A stretch of 64,000 nucleotides of DNA, from positions 558,001 through 622,000 of the forward strand of contig JAPZLL010000016.1 of the NCBI GenBank assembly GCA_036250225.1, given 5' to 3'. The notes beneath the pieces were generated by a model that made no database searches, was not told where the DNA came from, and saw only the letters and a program-made list of their open reading frames with translations. How positions within the stretch are numbered: the first letter of the stretch is position 1; every line of letters begins with the position of its first letter. Made by a program: the position numbers and the translations under genes. The DNA is from Cercophora sp. LCS_1. Taxonomy: Eukaryota > Ascomycota > Sordariomycetes > Sordariales > Lasiosphaeriaceae. Positions 53,407 through 64,000 of this stretch are shown here, one piece after another.

Positions 53407-54648
53407 GGTGGATGTGGATGCGTGAGGGTGTCAGGCTTGATTGAGGGTTGGAGATAGAAGCCACATTCCCCCATGGCCGACACTCAGCTGACAGAGAGGG
53501 AATGAGGCGTATTATACCCATTCTGCTGAGAATAAACTTGGCACTGGCGTGAAGGAAAACTTGAATGTCAACACTGGTTGCCGTGCAGCGAATGTAGTGG
53601 AATGGAACTTGGACGATCATAAGTCGTAACCAAGGGGATTTCTTGCGCCAAGCTCCATGTCTGACTGAGGCAGAGACATAGAGAGAATGGGCAATTTAGA
53701 GCAATCTCATGGGAATCTGATGATCACACTGGGGAAGACCGCCCAGAACTCGGGTTCATTGGCATGTTGACGTCTCAGAAGTGGCGTCTCGACTTCGGAT
53801 CCCGTCCGGCCTTTCTCATTCCGCAGCGATGGCTTTTACCAACTTCCCGGGCCCAAGGTCATGAAATTACGGCTGCCAAAGATCGGCATCTTGTGTCCCA
53901 ACTGCAGCGTATTGTTGCTGCTCGTCAGATACCTGCCACAGTGGATGACCCAAGTACGCGAGCAAAGGACCTCCCATTGAAGAACAACCTTTTCAGTTCC
54001 CAAAGAGAGAAGAACGGGATTTCTATAAGTAATGATTCGTCAAAATGGCCTACCGATGGAATGGGATTTATCGCAACGACTGGTCGTTGAAAGTGATGAG
54101 ACAGGAACGCAAGGTGCTTGGAGTCGGACGGTGGCCGCTCTGAAGTTGGATGAAGTCCCCGACAAAAGAAACGTCGCACAGTAGAATGTTCAAGAGTTAT
54201 TTGTCCACAGAAAGGGGGGGGAAATGAATTCAGGACATAGTTACTGATAATTTGTGGCTTTGTACATCATACAGTATGATAAGCTGATTGTAGAAACCCG
54301 TTGCCGTTCAAAATATCACTTGAAGTCGTATTAAAAGGATGCAGTGCACCATTTTCTTGTCCCGGACTGCCTGGAACTTGATGCGTGGCCCCACTTCTCC
54401 TGCCCCTGAGCGGAATCCTCCGGCGCTTGATGACCGGGATTTTGCGCCCAGGGCGCTGGGACCAGGCGGCAAGGCTGCCCCCAAACTCGGAGCTTGTCAA
54501 ATCATCAGGATCGTGTTGGACACGCCCCAAAACGCATATCTGCCTCCGTGCCATGGCCCTTGAGATCGTCCCGTGCCGGCGAACATATCATCGACCGGCG
54601 TCCTGAGCCATTGCGGCGTGTCTTGCACATGAGTACAAAACCGGCGGA
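53407..54648. other. divergent promoter region, CAP gene / CAP59-type gene
   Basis: 1.2 kb with scattered short open frames only. No conserved coding signal, repeat or RNA gene seen. Confidence 0.5.
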
Positions 54649-55991
54649 ATGAAGGCTACGCTTCTCCGCCCGCGACTCCTCCGACAGCTGCTGTCGCGCT
54701 CGACCCTGCGCAAACTCTTCGTCCTCCTGCTCGTATGGACCGTCGTTGAGGCCCAGCTCATCTACTACCGCATCGCGCGATCCCAGCGAGAATTCGAGGC
54801 CCAGGAAACGTTGCTGGAAAACCCGACGCGCGTCTTCATTGCCAGTCTGCACTGGAACAACGAGAAGATTTTGCGAGACAGTTGGAACAAGGGCGTGCTC
54901 GATCTCGCCCGGGTCCTTGGGCCGGCGAATGTCTTCGTCAGTGTTTACGAAAGCGGGAGCTGGGATAACACAAAGGGTGCATTGCGGGAGCTCGACAAGG
55001 ACTTGGAAAAGATCGGGGTTGACAGGCGCATCGTGCTCGACAAGACGACACACGAGGAATTGCTCAAATCCACACCCGACAAGGAGGGCTGGATTACCGT
55101 CCGCAAGGGAGAACTAGCAGGGAAGACGGCGCCACGAAGGATACCATACCTGTCGGGCTTACGGAATCTCTCCCTGCAACCGCTGCTCGAGCTGGCAGAG
55201 AACGGGACAACCTTTGACCATGTTCTCTTTCTCGGCGATGTTGTCTTCTCCGTAGGCCTTCCCAGTGCCGCCGTGATTTCCGTTGCTGATAGTCTCAAGG
55301 TCTCGGACGTCATTGGTCTACTGAACACGAACGATGGCCACTATGCGGCCGCTTGCTCCCTCGACTTTAGCAAGCCTCCCCTATTCTACGATACCTTCGC
55401 CCTCCGAGATGCAAAGGGACATGAACACGCAACACAAACATGGCCTTACTTCCGTTCATCCAAGTCCCGAAATGCCATGCTCAGTGGGGTTCCAGTTCCT
55501 GTCACGAGCTGCTGGAACGGCATAGGTTGGTAGCCCCCCACTCCAATCCCAGGTTATTTCTAACATCGGACATAGTTGCGATGCCAACATCAGCTTTTAC
55601 GGGGATCAAAGGCCTCAAGTTCCGTGGAGTTGAAGATAGTCTTGCTGAGTTTCACGTTGAGGGTTCTGAGTGCTGTCTCATTCATGCGGACAATCCCGCC
55701 TCCCGTACGCGAGGCGTCTTCCTTAACCCTAACGTACGGGTCGGCTACAACGCAGAGGCCTACGAGAAAGTGCACACGCCAGGTAGTTGGCTATCGCTGT
55801 CTGAGATCTACGTCGGGCTGTGGAAGAACAGGGTGATGAGGCGGCTAACAACGCCTTGGTTCAAGGAGGCGCATGTGCGCAACCGTGTCCGAAACTGGGA
55901 GAAAAAGGGTGATGATCGGGAGGAGCCGGGGCAGTTCTGCCTGATTAACGAGATGCAGATCATTGTACACAACGGATGGAAACATTTGTAG
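54649..55991 (+). CDS. CAP59/CMT1-type alpha-1,3-mannosyltransferase
   Basis: Exons 54649-55525 and 55576-55991 (50-nt GT-AG intron) give 430 residues. The protein is a type II membrane protein: short basic N-terminus, one signal anchor (LRKLFVLLLVWTVVEAQLIY) and a lumenal domain. Motifs of the cryptococcal mannosyltransferase family are clear: VFIASLHWNNEKILRDSWNK, VFVSVYESGSWDNTKGALRE, FDHVLFLGDVVF, YAAACSLDFSKPPLFYDTFA, then VTSCWNGIVAMPTSAF across the splice and FLNPNVRVGYNAEAYEKVH. Cryptococcal CMT1 and Cap59 act on mannose polymers and capsule; in ascomycetes these enzymes probably modify wall or secreted glycans in the Golgi. Confidence 0.88.
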
Positions 55992-56470
55992 ACATTAGAG
56001 GTACAGAGCGGATAAAATGATGCTAGGGCAACTTGCCAGTCCAAATAACCACCACTTCGAGAACCCCGTTGGGAATTCTTTTGGCGTCTTGGACAATAAC
56101 CCCTCGACATGGGCCTCGTTGGATCCGCATCTCTCCCAGCCAAGGTTCCTTCCTACGCTGTTTCTCTTCTAACATTTGGTCATGACAGGCACGCTCCTGG
56201 CGCGCCTCGTTGTCTGCACCTTCCAGCCCTTGACGCTGGAAAGCGTATTGGGAAGTTGCGGTTGGCACGCCTCCAGCCTGACCTTCAACCCAAGCGCTTT
56301 GAAGGCTGAATGGCGTCTCAATCAATACCGTTTCTCTTGAGGTCGAGAGTTGATGTCTAGGCGCCCCCCAAATACCGAGCACGTATTGACCTCACCTAGC
56401 CTGGTGCGAACCACTCGACATTGGACCCACGAGCCTTCGGCATCCTTTCAATCTCTCATTACCATTTACC
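55992..56470. other. intergenic upstream of the MFS gene
   Basis: About 480 bp, 3' side of the mannosyltransferase and promoter of the MFS gene. No feature recognised. Confidence 0.5.
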
Positions 56471-58194
56471 ATGCCGCAAGCCCGCCAAAGGAAGAGCTGC
56501 CCCAAGTGCAACGGTGTTCTGGACGACAGCCCAGGTCCAGCATCCCAAGTCCAGACAATCATCGACAGCCAAGGATGTAGCCCGGCGGTGACTCTCGCCG
56601 CATCAATGCACTTGTTTGCGGGATCTTATAACCTAGCCGCCCTCAACCTTGCTGGCGGGGTGATCGACTTCATCGACCAGCCACAGGGCTACTCGCGTAT
56701 AGCCCTGCTTTCGAGCTGCGTGGCCTTGTTGGGCATTGCACTGGGCCTGCTTCTGAACGGTCTGTTCGCCAATCTTTACACTCGGAAGTCCGTCTCCTCA
56801 GTGTTCCTTGGATTTCTCATGTTGGGAAACTGCATCATGGCAAAGTGGTCCATGAGAGGGCCTGCCTTCTTCATGGCCTATGTGGCACAATTCTGTATGG
56901 GACTGGGTATTGGGTCTACGGTACGTTGATACTTTGTGGTTCCCGTCTTCGGATTGAATCTTTGCAGAACGTCACTGACATCAAATCCGTTTAGCTTCTC
57001 AATGCTACCCTGATCTCAAGCGAGCTTACTCCCACTGAGTCTAGAGTTCGCGTTCAGACCAAGGTCTTCAGTGCACAAGCTCTTGGTCAGTTGGCCGCTC
57101 TGGGAAGCGGGACCATTTGCCTCCGGAGGTACCTCGACAACGGTACTGCCTCTGAGGTAGCTCTACAATCTGCACGGGCAGTTACTCTCGGAATCGGTCT
57201 CATATCGACAATCTGTGCGATGGCCTCTAGGCTCCGGCTGCCGGAGTCACCACGGTACTTGCTGGAAGTGCATAACTCTCCCGATCTTGCCATCGCCGCC
57301 GCCCATCAACTTGCTGCTCCTTTTCACAGCCCTTCTCAGCGGAGCGAAGATCCTTGCTTAAGCGCAACAAGCACTCAAGAAGTCACAGGGTGTAAAAGGC
57401 GGAATAAATGGAACCGCATTGTTGGGCTCGGCCTCTATCGATGTCTTCTTGGGAAACATAAATACATCTTCAGCCTCTTTCTCATCACTGCGCTGTGGGC
57501 GGCGGTGAATCTCTCCTACTTCATCGCAGCTCTTGACAACCCGCAGAATCTGTTGGGCGTTTGGGCACCACTAGGTGACACTCTAGTCAGCGAACCCAAC
57601 TTTTATCTACGCGCTCAATCGGCATCCGACGTTCTCGCAAGGTGGGTAGTTGGTCTTCTCATGGGGCCAGCCCCCGCCGTGCTAGGGTCTTTACTATCAC
57701 GTCTTCTCCTCCGGATCCCTGTGAACAGAAGGCTCTTACTAGGGATGCTAGGTTCTGGGGCCAACATTTGTCTCGCCAGGCTCGCTCTCAGGTTTCCACC
57801 ACCGCAGCCGGTAGCCCCATACAACATGCACTACCGCGTTCTATATGCTGTGATGCAACTACTTTTTCATGCCGGCCTGTTTCCACTCATGTTCACCATC
57901 CCGGCCGATGTCTTCCCAACTCGACATCGGGCAGTGCTTCTCGGATTATCAGGCTCGATGGCGATACTAGGCTCGGTTGCATTCCGCGCACTGGTACCGT
58001 TAGACTGCTGGAACAGATTCAACCTCTCGATATTTGAAAGCCAATGCGGCATGGGGCTATCATTCATCATAATCGCGCACGAGGTGGCCGAGATGCTCTA
58101 CAGTTTGGACGAGTTGAAACTCAGGCCTGGCAAGCTGCGGTGGTTTCCTAAGTCGGTACCTAACCTAAGCGTCTGGAGGATATCTCGCCTCTAG
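56471..58194 (+). CDS. MFS transporter, phosphate/sugar-porter-like
   Basis: Exons 56471-56920 and 56995-58194 (74-nt intron) give 549 residues. About ten to twelve hydrophobic helices are visible. The first half has LGIALGLLLNGLFANLYTRK in the position of the A-loop motif, FCMGLGIGSTLLNATLISSE across the splice and RLRLPESPRYLLEVHNSP, the post-TM6 signature of sugar- and phosphate-porter families. The second half has FTIPADVFPTRHRAVLLGLS, close to the EVFPTR-type motif of H+/phosphate symporters. The N-terminus carries a C-x2-C pair (SCPKCNG). The usual acidic and basic residues of the A-loop are reduced (NLYTRKS), so transport competence is open. Neighbours give no substrate clue. Confidence 0.7.
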
Positions 58195-59072
58195 AGGATG
58201 AAGGAGACGACACGAAAGGGTTGCTAAAGGAGTTTCAGAGACATTGGGGGGGTCCATTCCAGGCCAAGGCTAGGTAGACGGATAGGAGTGCTTGAAGCTA
58301 TGAAATTCCGATATGTTTGTGAATTCATTGATGTTGGGCTTGCCCTTTCACGGCATTATCATCAAGTCCCGGGCAAGGAGTTTACTTGTTTCTTCCCCGT
58401 TAGGTTTGCGTCGCGTGTTCCAGTCTAGTTATTCGACTTGATTTATAAAGTGTTTTACGAAGTTGGTCCGATCTTCAAATCACGAAAGGTCAATAGTCAT
58501 CGCTGTCCAGATTCCCGATCAGCAGGGTGGGACTCGAAGATGGGGAAAGACTCCACAAAGGAACATTCTACTGGCTTCGTTATACAGGAGTTTTTATCCA
58601 AGAAATCATCTTGCCATCGACCGTTTAGTGGATGCATGACGCCATGACTCGGGATTTTAGGCAATCACCAGCATCCCACGCTCATCTCAGACGTGACCCC
58701 CAATTTCAGGCTCGCTGAGGAAGGTAGACACAAGGCCAGAAACCGTCGAAACAGGATGGTCCGGTTTCGGGGGTGGGGAATGCCAAGTCGCCAACATGTG
58801 CCGCGCTCTTGCCTCGCCTCGCATACTAGGACGTTGAAACCGAGCCGACGATGGGTTCTTTTAGCGTGGAAACTGCGATGTGATTTCTAAGCTGGCGATT
58901 TGTAACCTGATACAAAATTTAACGTATTCGTCCCGGTTCCCTTTAGACATCCACCCATAAAACACCCACGCACCGCATCGTGTCTCACTGCACTCATATC
59001 GACCACTCTTTCCCACCGTCTCTCCTATCTTTTTTTCATCCCGAAACGGCAAAAGAAAGAAGTCAAGCAAAA
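58195..59072. other. intergenic: 3' side of MFS gene and promoter of OYE gene
   Basis: 880 bp without credible open frames. A CT-rich, AC-rich leader directly precedes the OYE start, as is usual for expressed fungal genes. Confidence 0.5.
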
Positions 59073-60200
59073 ATGGCGTCCTCATCCCGCCTCTTCCAGC
59101 CCCTCAAAATAGGCACCATGTCCCTCCAACACCGCATCGCCATGGCGCCTCTCACCCGCTACCGCGCAACAGACGACCACGTCCCCATCATCCCCCTCAT
59201 GAAGGAGTACTACGGCCAACGCGCCTCAGTCCCGGGCACCCTTCTCGTCACCGAAGCAACGTTTATCGCCCCCGACGCCGGCGGCTATTATAACGTCCCC
59301 GGGATCTACACCGACGAGCAAATCGCCCACTGGAAGCAGATTACCGATGCGGTCCACGACAAGGGGAGCTACATCTACCTCCAGCTGTGGCACCTGGGGC
59401 GTGCAGCCCGCGAGGAAGTCGCGCACGCCGAGGGGTACAGGGTTAAGAGCTCCAGTGCCGTGCCGATTGACGGGGACCATGCGATTCCTGAGGAGATGAC
59501 GATCGAGGAGATCAAGGCGACAGTACGAAAGTATGCGACGGCCGCACGGAACGCGATCAAGGCGGGCTTTGATGGTGTGGAGATTCACGGCGCGAATGGG
59601 TACCTGATTGATCAGTTTACTCAGGACACGTGCAACAGGCGGACGGATGAGTACGGTGGGAGTGTGGAGAATAGGTCGCGGTTTGTGAGCGGGGTGGTGG
59701 ATGCTGTTGTTGAGGCTGTCGGCGCCGAACACACGGGGATTCGACTCAGTCCGTGGACTACCTTCCAGGGCATGAGGATGAAGGACCCGGTGCCACAGTT
59801 TGAAGACGTGGTGAGGCGGATTTCGAAGCACAAGTTGGCGTATATTCACTTTGTGAGGAGTAACATTGAGGGGAATCGGACGGTGGGTGACGGGCAGGAG
59901 GGAGAGGAGACGTTGGACTTTGCGTTGAAGATTTGGGATGGACCGGTGTTGGTTGCGGGGAATTTGGATTCCGAGGGCGCGAGGAAGTTAGTTGAGGAGC
60001 ATCCGGATCGGGATGTGGTAGCGACGTTTGGGAGGTATTTCATCTCGACGCCGGATTTGCCGTTCCGGGTGCTCGAGGGGATTCCGTTGAATCCATATGA
60101 TGTTGGGACGTTTTATCTGCGAAAGGCGGCCAAGGGGTATATTGATCACCTGTTTAGCAAGGAGTTTGAGAAGGCGTATGGTGTGCAGTCGAATTTGTAG
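59073..60200 (+). CDS. Old Yellow Enzyme family NAD(P)H:flavin oxidoreductase
   Basis: Single exon of 375 residues from ATG at 59073 in the context AAAAATGGC. The FMN barrel starts LFQPLKIGTMSLQHRIAMAP and continues LTRYRATDDHVPI, YIYLQLWHLGRAA and GFDGVEIHGANGYLIDQFTQ. The latter holds substrate-binding His172 and Asn175 and the proton-donor Tyr177. DEYGGSVENRSRF and DVVATFGRYFISTPDLPFRV (FMN phosphate side) follow. Length and motifs match yeast OYE2/3-like ene-reductases, which reduce alpha,beta-unsaturated carbonyls in the cytosol, often under oxidative stress. Some relatives work in ergot alkaloid pathways, but no such neighbours are present. Confidence 0.92.
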   Translation: MASSSRLFQPLKIGTMSLQHRIAMAPLTRYRATDDHVPIIPLMKEYYGQRASVPGTLLVTEATFIAPDAGGYYNVPGIYTDEQIAHWKQITDAVHDKGSYIYLQLWHLGRAAREEVAHAEGYRVKSSSAVPIDGDHAIPEEMTIEEIKATVRKYATAARNAIKAGFDGVEIHGANGYLIDQFTQDTCNRRTDEYGGSVENRSRFVSGVVDAVVEAVGAEHTGIRLSPWTTFQGMRMKDPVPQFEDVVRRISKHKLAYIHFVRSNIEGNRTVGDGQEGEETLDFALKIWDGPVLVAGNLDSEGARKLVEEHPDRDVVATFGRYFISTPDLPFRVLEGIPLNPYDVGTFYLRKAAKGYIDHLFSKEFEKAYGVQSNL

Positions 60201-60774
60201 ATGGGGGATTTGATACCATAGATTAGAAGGTTGATGGGGGGACCAGTTGGCTTTGCTGTTAGAACTTGGAAGAATTTATACGTAGACTTTGGGTTCGCTC
60301 AACGTCGATGTTCTGAAGCCTGGTGAAATCGCTGCCTTCATATGCGAAGTCTTAATTCCCATTTTGGAGTGATTATGGCCGTCTTTGTTTTTGGGACAGC
60401 TCACTTGAGCCGATGAGGGCATGATCTCGACTTCTGGAAGACGCGGAAGAGGCGTTCAGCATGAAATCAAGGTCCGGCTGCCAACACCAACCCCGGTAGT
60501 AGATAACTTACGCAGGCAACTTGCACTGGGACCACGCTTGGCTGGGTTCTTCCCGGAGACCGTCCAGGGACCTTGCGGGCAAACGTATAGCACTGCTGTC
60601 TGAGATTTTAACGCTTAACCGGCCGTCTCGCTCTTGTTCCTGGTCGAGATGGCCTTAACTTTGCATAGCCCTTGAATTAGTGGTCGCTCTTCAAGATGCT
60701 TTGGGGAATTAAGAGTCTCAACCGCAATCTTTCCTCGACCAGGTCCCTTGGCGGAGGTGGAATCACACTTTGAT

Positions 60775-61680
60775 GCGGTCACTGCAATTTTCACCCCGCG
60801 CAGTCTCGACCCCCCTTCTTTCAAGGCACCAGTTGGACACACGCAGGGGTCGTCTTACCTTGTGACTGCTCCGCTGACTGGACAATCGTTGGGATTGGTC
60901 AAAAGAGTTCTGCAGAGGGTCGAAAATTCTCTCCCCTCCTCTCCTCTCCCTCACTGCAATTCCTGCCACGCGCGAGGGCATCATATCCCCATTGTTGATG
61001 ATGAACCGTACCTTGGCCAACCGTCTGCCCGGCCGCTGAACCAGTCTCGATAGTCCTTTCCCACCTCAATCCCTAGGCACCAGCTGGGCACATGTGCATG
61101 TCACACATCTTATCCCGTGACTGCTCTGGGTTGGCGATCGTTGTGAATGGCAAATGTGGACTTGATGTCAATGTGACAAAACTTTTTTCCTCACTGCAAT
61201 TTCGAACCCGAGGGAGGGCCTCAACCCTCACCGCGCTGCGACATGGCCTTCTCAGCGACAGAACGACCAAAGCAATAGCTTGCCAGTCTTGACTAAACGT
61301 TCCGTTTGTTGCTGTTGGAAGGACGGTCAAATGGTTTCGCAAGAGTCTCGGTGATGTGTCACGAGCACGGCTTTCGGTTTGGAACGCCGGGCTAGCTCCT
61401 GCGATGCCAAAGCGGCATCCTAGCCCGGCAGCGTCCGGTTTCTTGGATTATGTGCTGCAAGGCATATCGCGACATTACGGCTCGGACCGCCCTCGCTGGG
61501 TTGATACCCTATCAGCGTCGACTCAGTCACCAAAAAGCAACTCGCTCAAGGGCCAATGAGGATGAGGTTCCTAACCGGAAAAAAATCACTGCAATTTCAA
61601 CGTCGAAGGAGGGGATGAACCCCACGGTGCGCCACAGCAATACAGGTGTCGTCTGGTGCAATTCTCACCTCCCAAAAGAC
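60775..61680. repeat. degenerate tandem repeat with TCACTGCAATT boxes
   Basis: TCACTGCAATT occurs four times (about 60779, 60950, 61189 and 61586), followed by CG-rich, GAGG-containing sequence. Two further blocks recur in order: AGGCACCAG.TGG.CACA (near 60826 and 61075) and GTGACTGCTC...AATCGTTG or GATCGTTG (near 60862 and 61119). The units are unequal in length and well diverged, so this is an old array. No reading frame is conserved between copies. I do not recognise a transposon family. Confidence 0.55.
61387..61428. repeat. bulged hairpin (inverted repeat)
   Basis: CCGGGCTAG pairs with CTAGCCCGG and GATGCC with GGCATC. The loop is AAAGC and a 7-nt bulge (CTCCTGC) lies on one side only. 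That makes 15 perfect base pairs, within the repeat array. Confidence 0.75.
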
Positions 61681-62843
61681 GATCACCCATCGACAACACC
61701 ACGCAACATCGCCACAATCTCTTCCAATCACCACTGCCCCACTACAAACCAACCCCTCAACTCCAACCTCAGCCCCCTCGCTCTTCATTATCTCCACAAG
61801 ATCCGATCAGATAAAAATCTCTGATCTGATAAACCCCCTTGGCATCCCACCACATTCAATAGTCTCCCTCTCTTTATCCCACCCTCCCAGGATCCTCCAT
61901 GTTTCCCTCCTTTGACGGAGCCGACAAATTCTCACAACTCCACTCGTTCAACCCAAAACCCATCACATGCTCTCCACTTTGTTCACGTACAGCATCCACT
62001 TAACTTGGGGGAGCAAGCTTCCCAGGTTCCCTTAGCCCCATCACCATTCTTGGCCTTTTGGGCTTCTTGGCAGGGGCAATCCCCCTTAGCCGTCAAAAAA
62101 GCCCACTCGCACAACAGCACAACGGCGCCGGCGCGCAATAAGTGCAGCGTAACACCCGCCCATCAAAAACGGAGATGTTACCCCAATCCGCCCTAGCACC
62201 CCCCTCCCAAAAGCCGGATTTGCCTACCCACTCACGAGCCGGGATTAGCGTAGCATCGTCGTACTTTCCGTGCAAGCGCTTTTCTCCTGGATGCAACAAG
62301 ACAAGAGCTGCGCGAGTGTTCGGGTAGGATTTGGCTTGTGAAAAGCGGAGTGTCAACCTCGGTCGCCTGTCAAGTTGTCAATCTGTGAATCCTGATTTCT
62401 TTGTTTGCATTCATCGGGCATTGGGTAATGAAATCCACGCCCCGTGCTGCTGCCCATGTCAGCTAATAATCGCGCCCCATGTAAATGTTGTGCGTGCTAA
62501 GTAGCGACAAAGTAAGTCCGGGGAAACTGGGGAAAGTCGCAGTGTTATGCTGAGCAGGGGACGGGAATTGTGACGATTTTCGGCGATGGAGCCGTTTTAC
62601 GCTCATTGCTCCTTTCTGGGGAGAGAAGGCCGTGAGTACGGTTATTATTGCGGGTATTAAACGTGTATGTTGATGGTGTCTCTTCTTTTATGATGCTTCC
62701 AAACCCAAGTCGTGACATTTCCTCTGTACCAGACATGCATCATGAACAAAAAGTACCTCTAATTACCCAATCCCTCTCATAACAAAGTCCGTAGTAGAAC
62801 GCCTCAATCATGACGTGACGTATGTAATCTCATACTCATACTA

Positions 62844-64000
62844 TTATGCCACCCTGAGGAGAGCCACAGGCGCCTCCGGTTTGGGCTCAGCCCCACCACC
62901 AATTGTCCTCTTGTATAACCACGCGGCGAACTTGACCGCTGGCTCGTCCACCATGCGGGTCACGACATCTGCCACCCAAAACGTAAACGGGAGCAAGATG
63001 AGATGTGGTAGGAGAAACCTGATCTCGAGGCCCAGTGGGCCCGTGTTGGGTAACGGGAAGAGGTTCGCCCACCACTGCAACTTGTCGAGATGGTCGCCGA
63101 CAGTCCGCACATAGCCGACAGCGTGGTAAATGCGGTCACCAAGCGTCGACAGGATGGGGCCGTGAACGAGGTAGAGGGCAAACGAGATGCGGCCGAGGAA
63201 CTGGCAAAACCTCGACTCAAAGAACCGCTTGAGCCATGAGATGCGTGGAATGGCGGCAACAAGCATGTTGGAGGCCCAGAAGAGGTAGAACCACTTGGGG
63301 TCAAAGACGGCCTGTGGCTTGAGGTACGAAAGCCAGTACCACCCCGGGTTGTTTCGCACATCCTCGATGTTGGTCGTTGCTGACGGCACGCCGGCCCACC
63401 ACATGCTGAAGGCGAAGAAGTGGTAGTAGATAAATGTCTTGTATGGCTCCAGGCGGCGCAGGAACTTTGGAAAGTATGCGTCGGGTCGCCTCGCCAGCAG
63501 GTCCAAGTCGCACTGCAACATACCTGTCATGAACAGGGCGCAGTAAAAGCCGTCGACAACGTAGAGGAAGTAGAAGACCAGGAACACCTCGCACAGCAGT
63601 CGCGCCTTGGTGGTTGCTCGTGACAGGGCCAGCGAAGCAATGAAGACGAGGATGGATCCGCGCATCTCCAGCGGGATCGACCACAGGTGCGTGTTGTACG
63701 TGACCCAGATGGGCCCTTCCTTGAACAAGAAGCTAAAGTTCTTGAACTCGACGTACCAGTTCCACCATTCCTCGCCAATCGTCGCTTTCGGCGGGCAGGC
63801 GATGCTGAAGATACCAAAGATGTGCCACGAGGTCACAAAGATAAACGTCGTGACGATGAGCGGGATGTACAGCCGGAACCATCTGCGGAAGAAGGCGGAC
63901 GCCAGGTTGTCGCCGAGCTTGATGTGTTCGCCATCCTGAAGGAGCTGCAGTGGCTTTACCGTGAGAACATAGCCCGAGATGACGTAGAAGCTGGCGACAG
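62844..64000 (-). CDS. acyltransferase-3 family membrane protein (5' end beyond window)
   Basis: The minus-strand frame is open from the window edge to the stop at 62844, about 385 residues, without an intron. It starts inside the protein at VASFYVISGYVLTVKPLQLL, the typical family segment after the first catalytic block, and runs through FFRRWFRLYIPLIVTTFIFV, THLWSIPLEMRGSILVFIAS, FYLFWASNMLVAAIPRISWL and FCQFLGRISFALYLVHGPIL. The C-terminus is a helix plus VDEPAVKFAAWLYKR. Family members transfer acyl groups to sugars or lipids in membranes; fungal relatives are often of unknown substrate. The missing N-terminus should carry the catalytic His/Arg block. Confidence 0.85.
   Translation of the reverse strand, partial: VASFYVISGYVLTVKPLQLLQDGEHIKLGDNLASAFFRRWFRLYIPLIVTTFIFVTSWHIFGIFSIACPPKATIGEEWWNWYVEFKNFSFLFKEGPIWVTYNTHLWSIPLEMRGSILVFIASLALSRATTKARLLCEVFLVFYFLYVVDGFYCALFMTGMLQCDLDLLARRPDAYFPKFLRRLEPYKTFIYYHFFAFSMWWAGVPSATTNIEDVRNNPGWYWLSYLKPQAVFDPKWFYLFWASNMLVAAIPRISWLKRFFESRFCQFLGRISFALYLVHGPILSTLGDRIYHAVGYVRTVGDHLDKLQWWANLFPLPNTGPLGLEIRFLLPHLILLPFTFWVADVVTRMVDEPAVKFAAWLYKRTIGGGAEPKPEAPVALLRVA

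Larger units (their letters stand above)
60201..62843. other. long gene-free region (2.6 kb)
   Basis: It contains a decayed tandem repeat (60775-61680) and a strong hairpin (61387-61428), both listed. 61640-61920 is C/A-rich and low in G. No open frame here shows a domain, signal peptide or splice partner. Confidence 0.55.

Overview
The window is nuclear DNA of a filamentous ascomycete, most likely a Sordariomycete. The genes have GT-AG introns that are mostly 48-80 nt long with CTRAC-like branch sites. The families are typical of such fungi: Ish1/Msc1, PAN/Apple-domain protein, DUF3433 protein, LaeA-like methyltransferase, CAP59-type mannosyltransferase, GH5 mannanase and CE3 esterase. I rebuilt the gene models by hand, joining exons where splice sites restore both the frame and the family motifs. 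I could not run any search, so family names rest on motif recognition.

Layout. 1-15.6 kb holds housekeeping-type genes: an Ish1-repeat stress protein (cut by the left edge) with TGACGTCA sites upstream, an alpha/beta hydrolase, an R3H-associated protein, a single-pass PAN/Apple protein, a PQ-loop transporter, a WDR79/Swt21-like WD40 protein and a large protein with an XPF-like C-terminus that may be a Zip2/SHOC1 meiotic factor. 16.1-19.2 kb holds a divergent pair that looks dead: a Baeyer-Villiger monooxygenase with an in-frame stop, and an esterase/lactonase-like hydrolase that has lost its nucleophile segment. 20.7-26.6 kb holds a zinc-finger protein and two secreted hemicellulases (CE3 acetyl esterase, GH5_7 mannanase). 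29.1-31.5 kb holds a vacuolar TRP (Yvc1) channel.

33.0-37.4 kb holds a small six-cysteine secreted protein, visible only after splicing a two-codon first exon, and an amino-acid permease. 39.1-47.3 kb holds a DUF3433 membrane protein, a seven-exon LaeA-like methyltransferase and a zinc-knuckle/AT-hook protein. 47.9-56 kb holds a conserved disordered protein, an HD-domain nucleotidase, a CAP/PR-1 secreted protein and a CAP59 mannosyltransferase. 56.5-64 kb holds an MFS transporter, an Old Yellow Enzyme, a 2.6-kb gene-free stretch with a decayed tandem repeat, and an acyltransferase-3 gene cut by the right edge.

There is no convincing biosynthetic cluster and no intact transposon, tRNA, rRNA or CRISPR. 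The best leads are the hidden six-cysteine protein, the decayed monooxygenase/hydrolase pair, the CRE-type sites in front of the Ish1 gene, the possible Zip2-like gene and the repeat relic at 60.8-61.7 kb.
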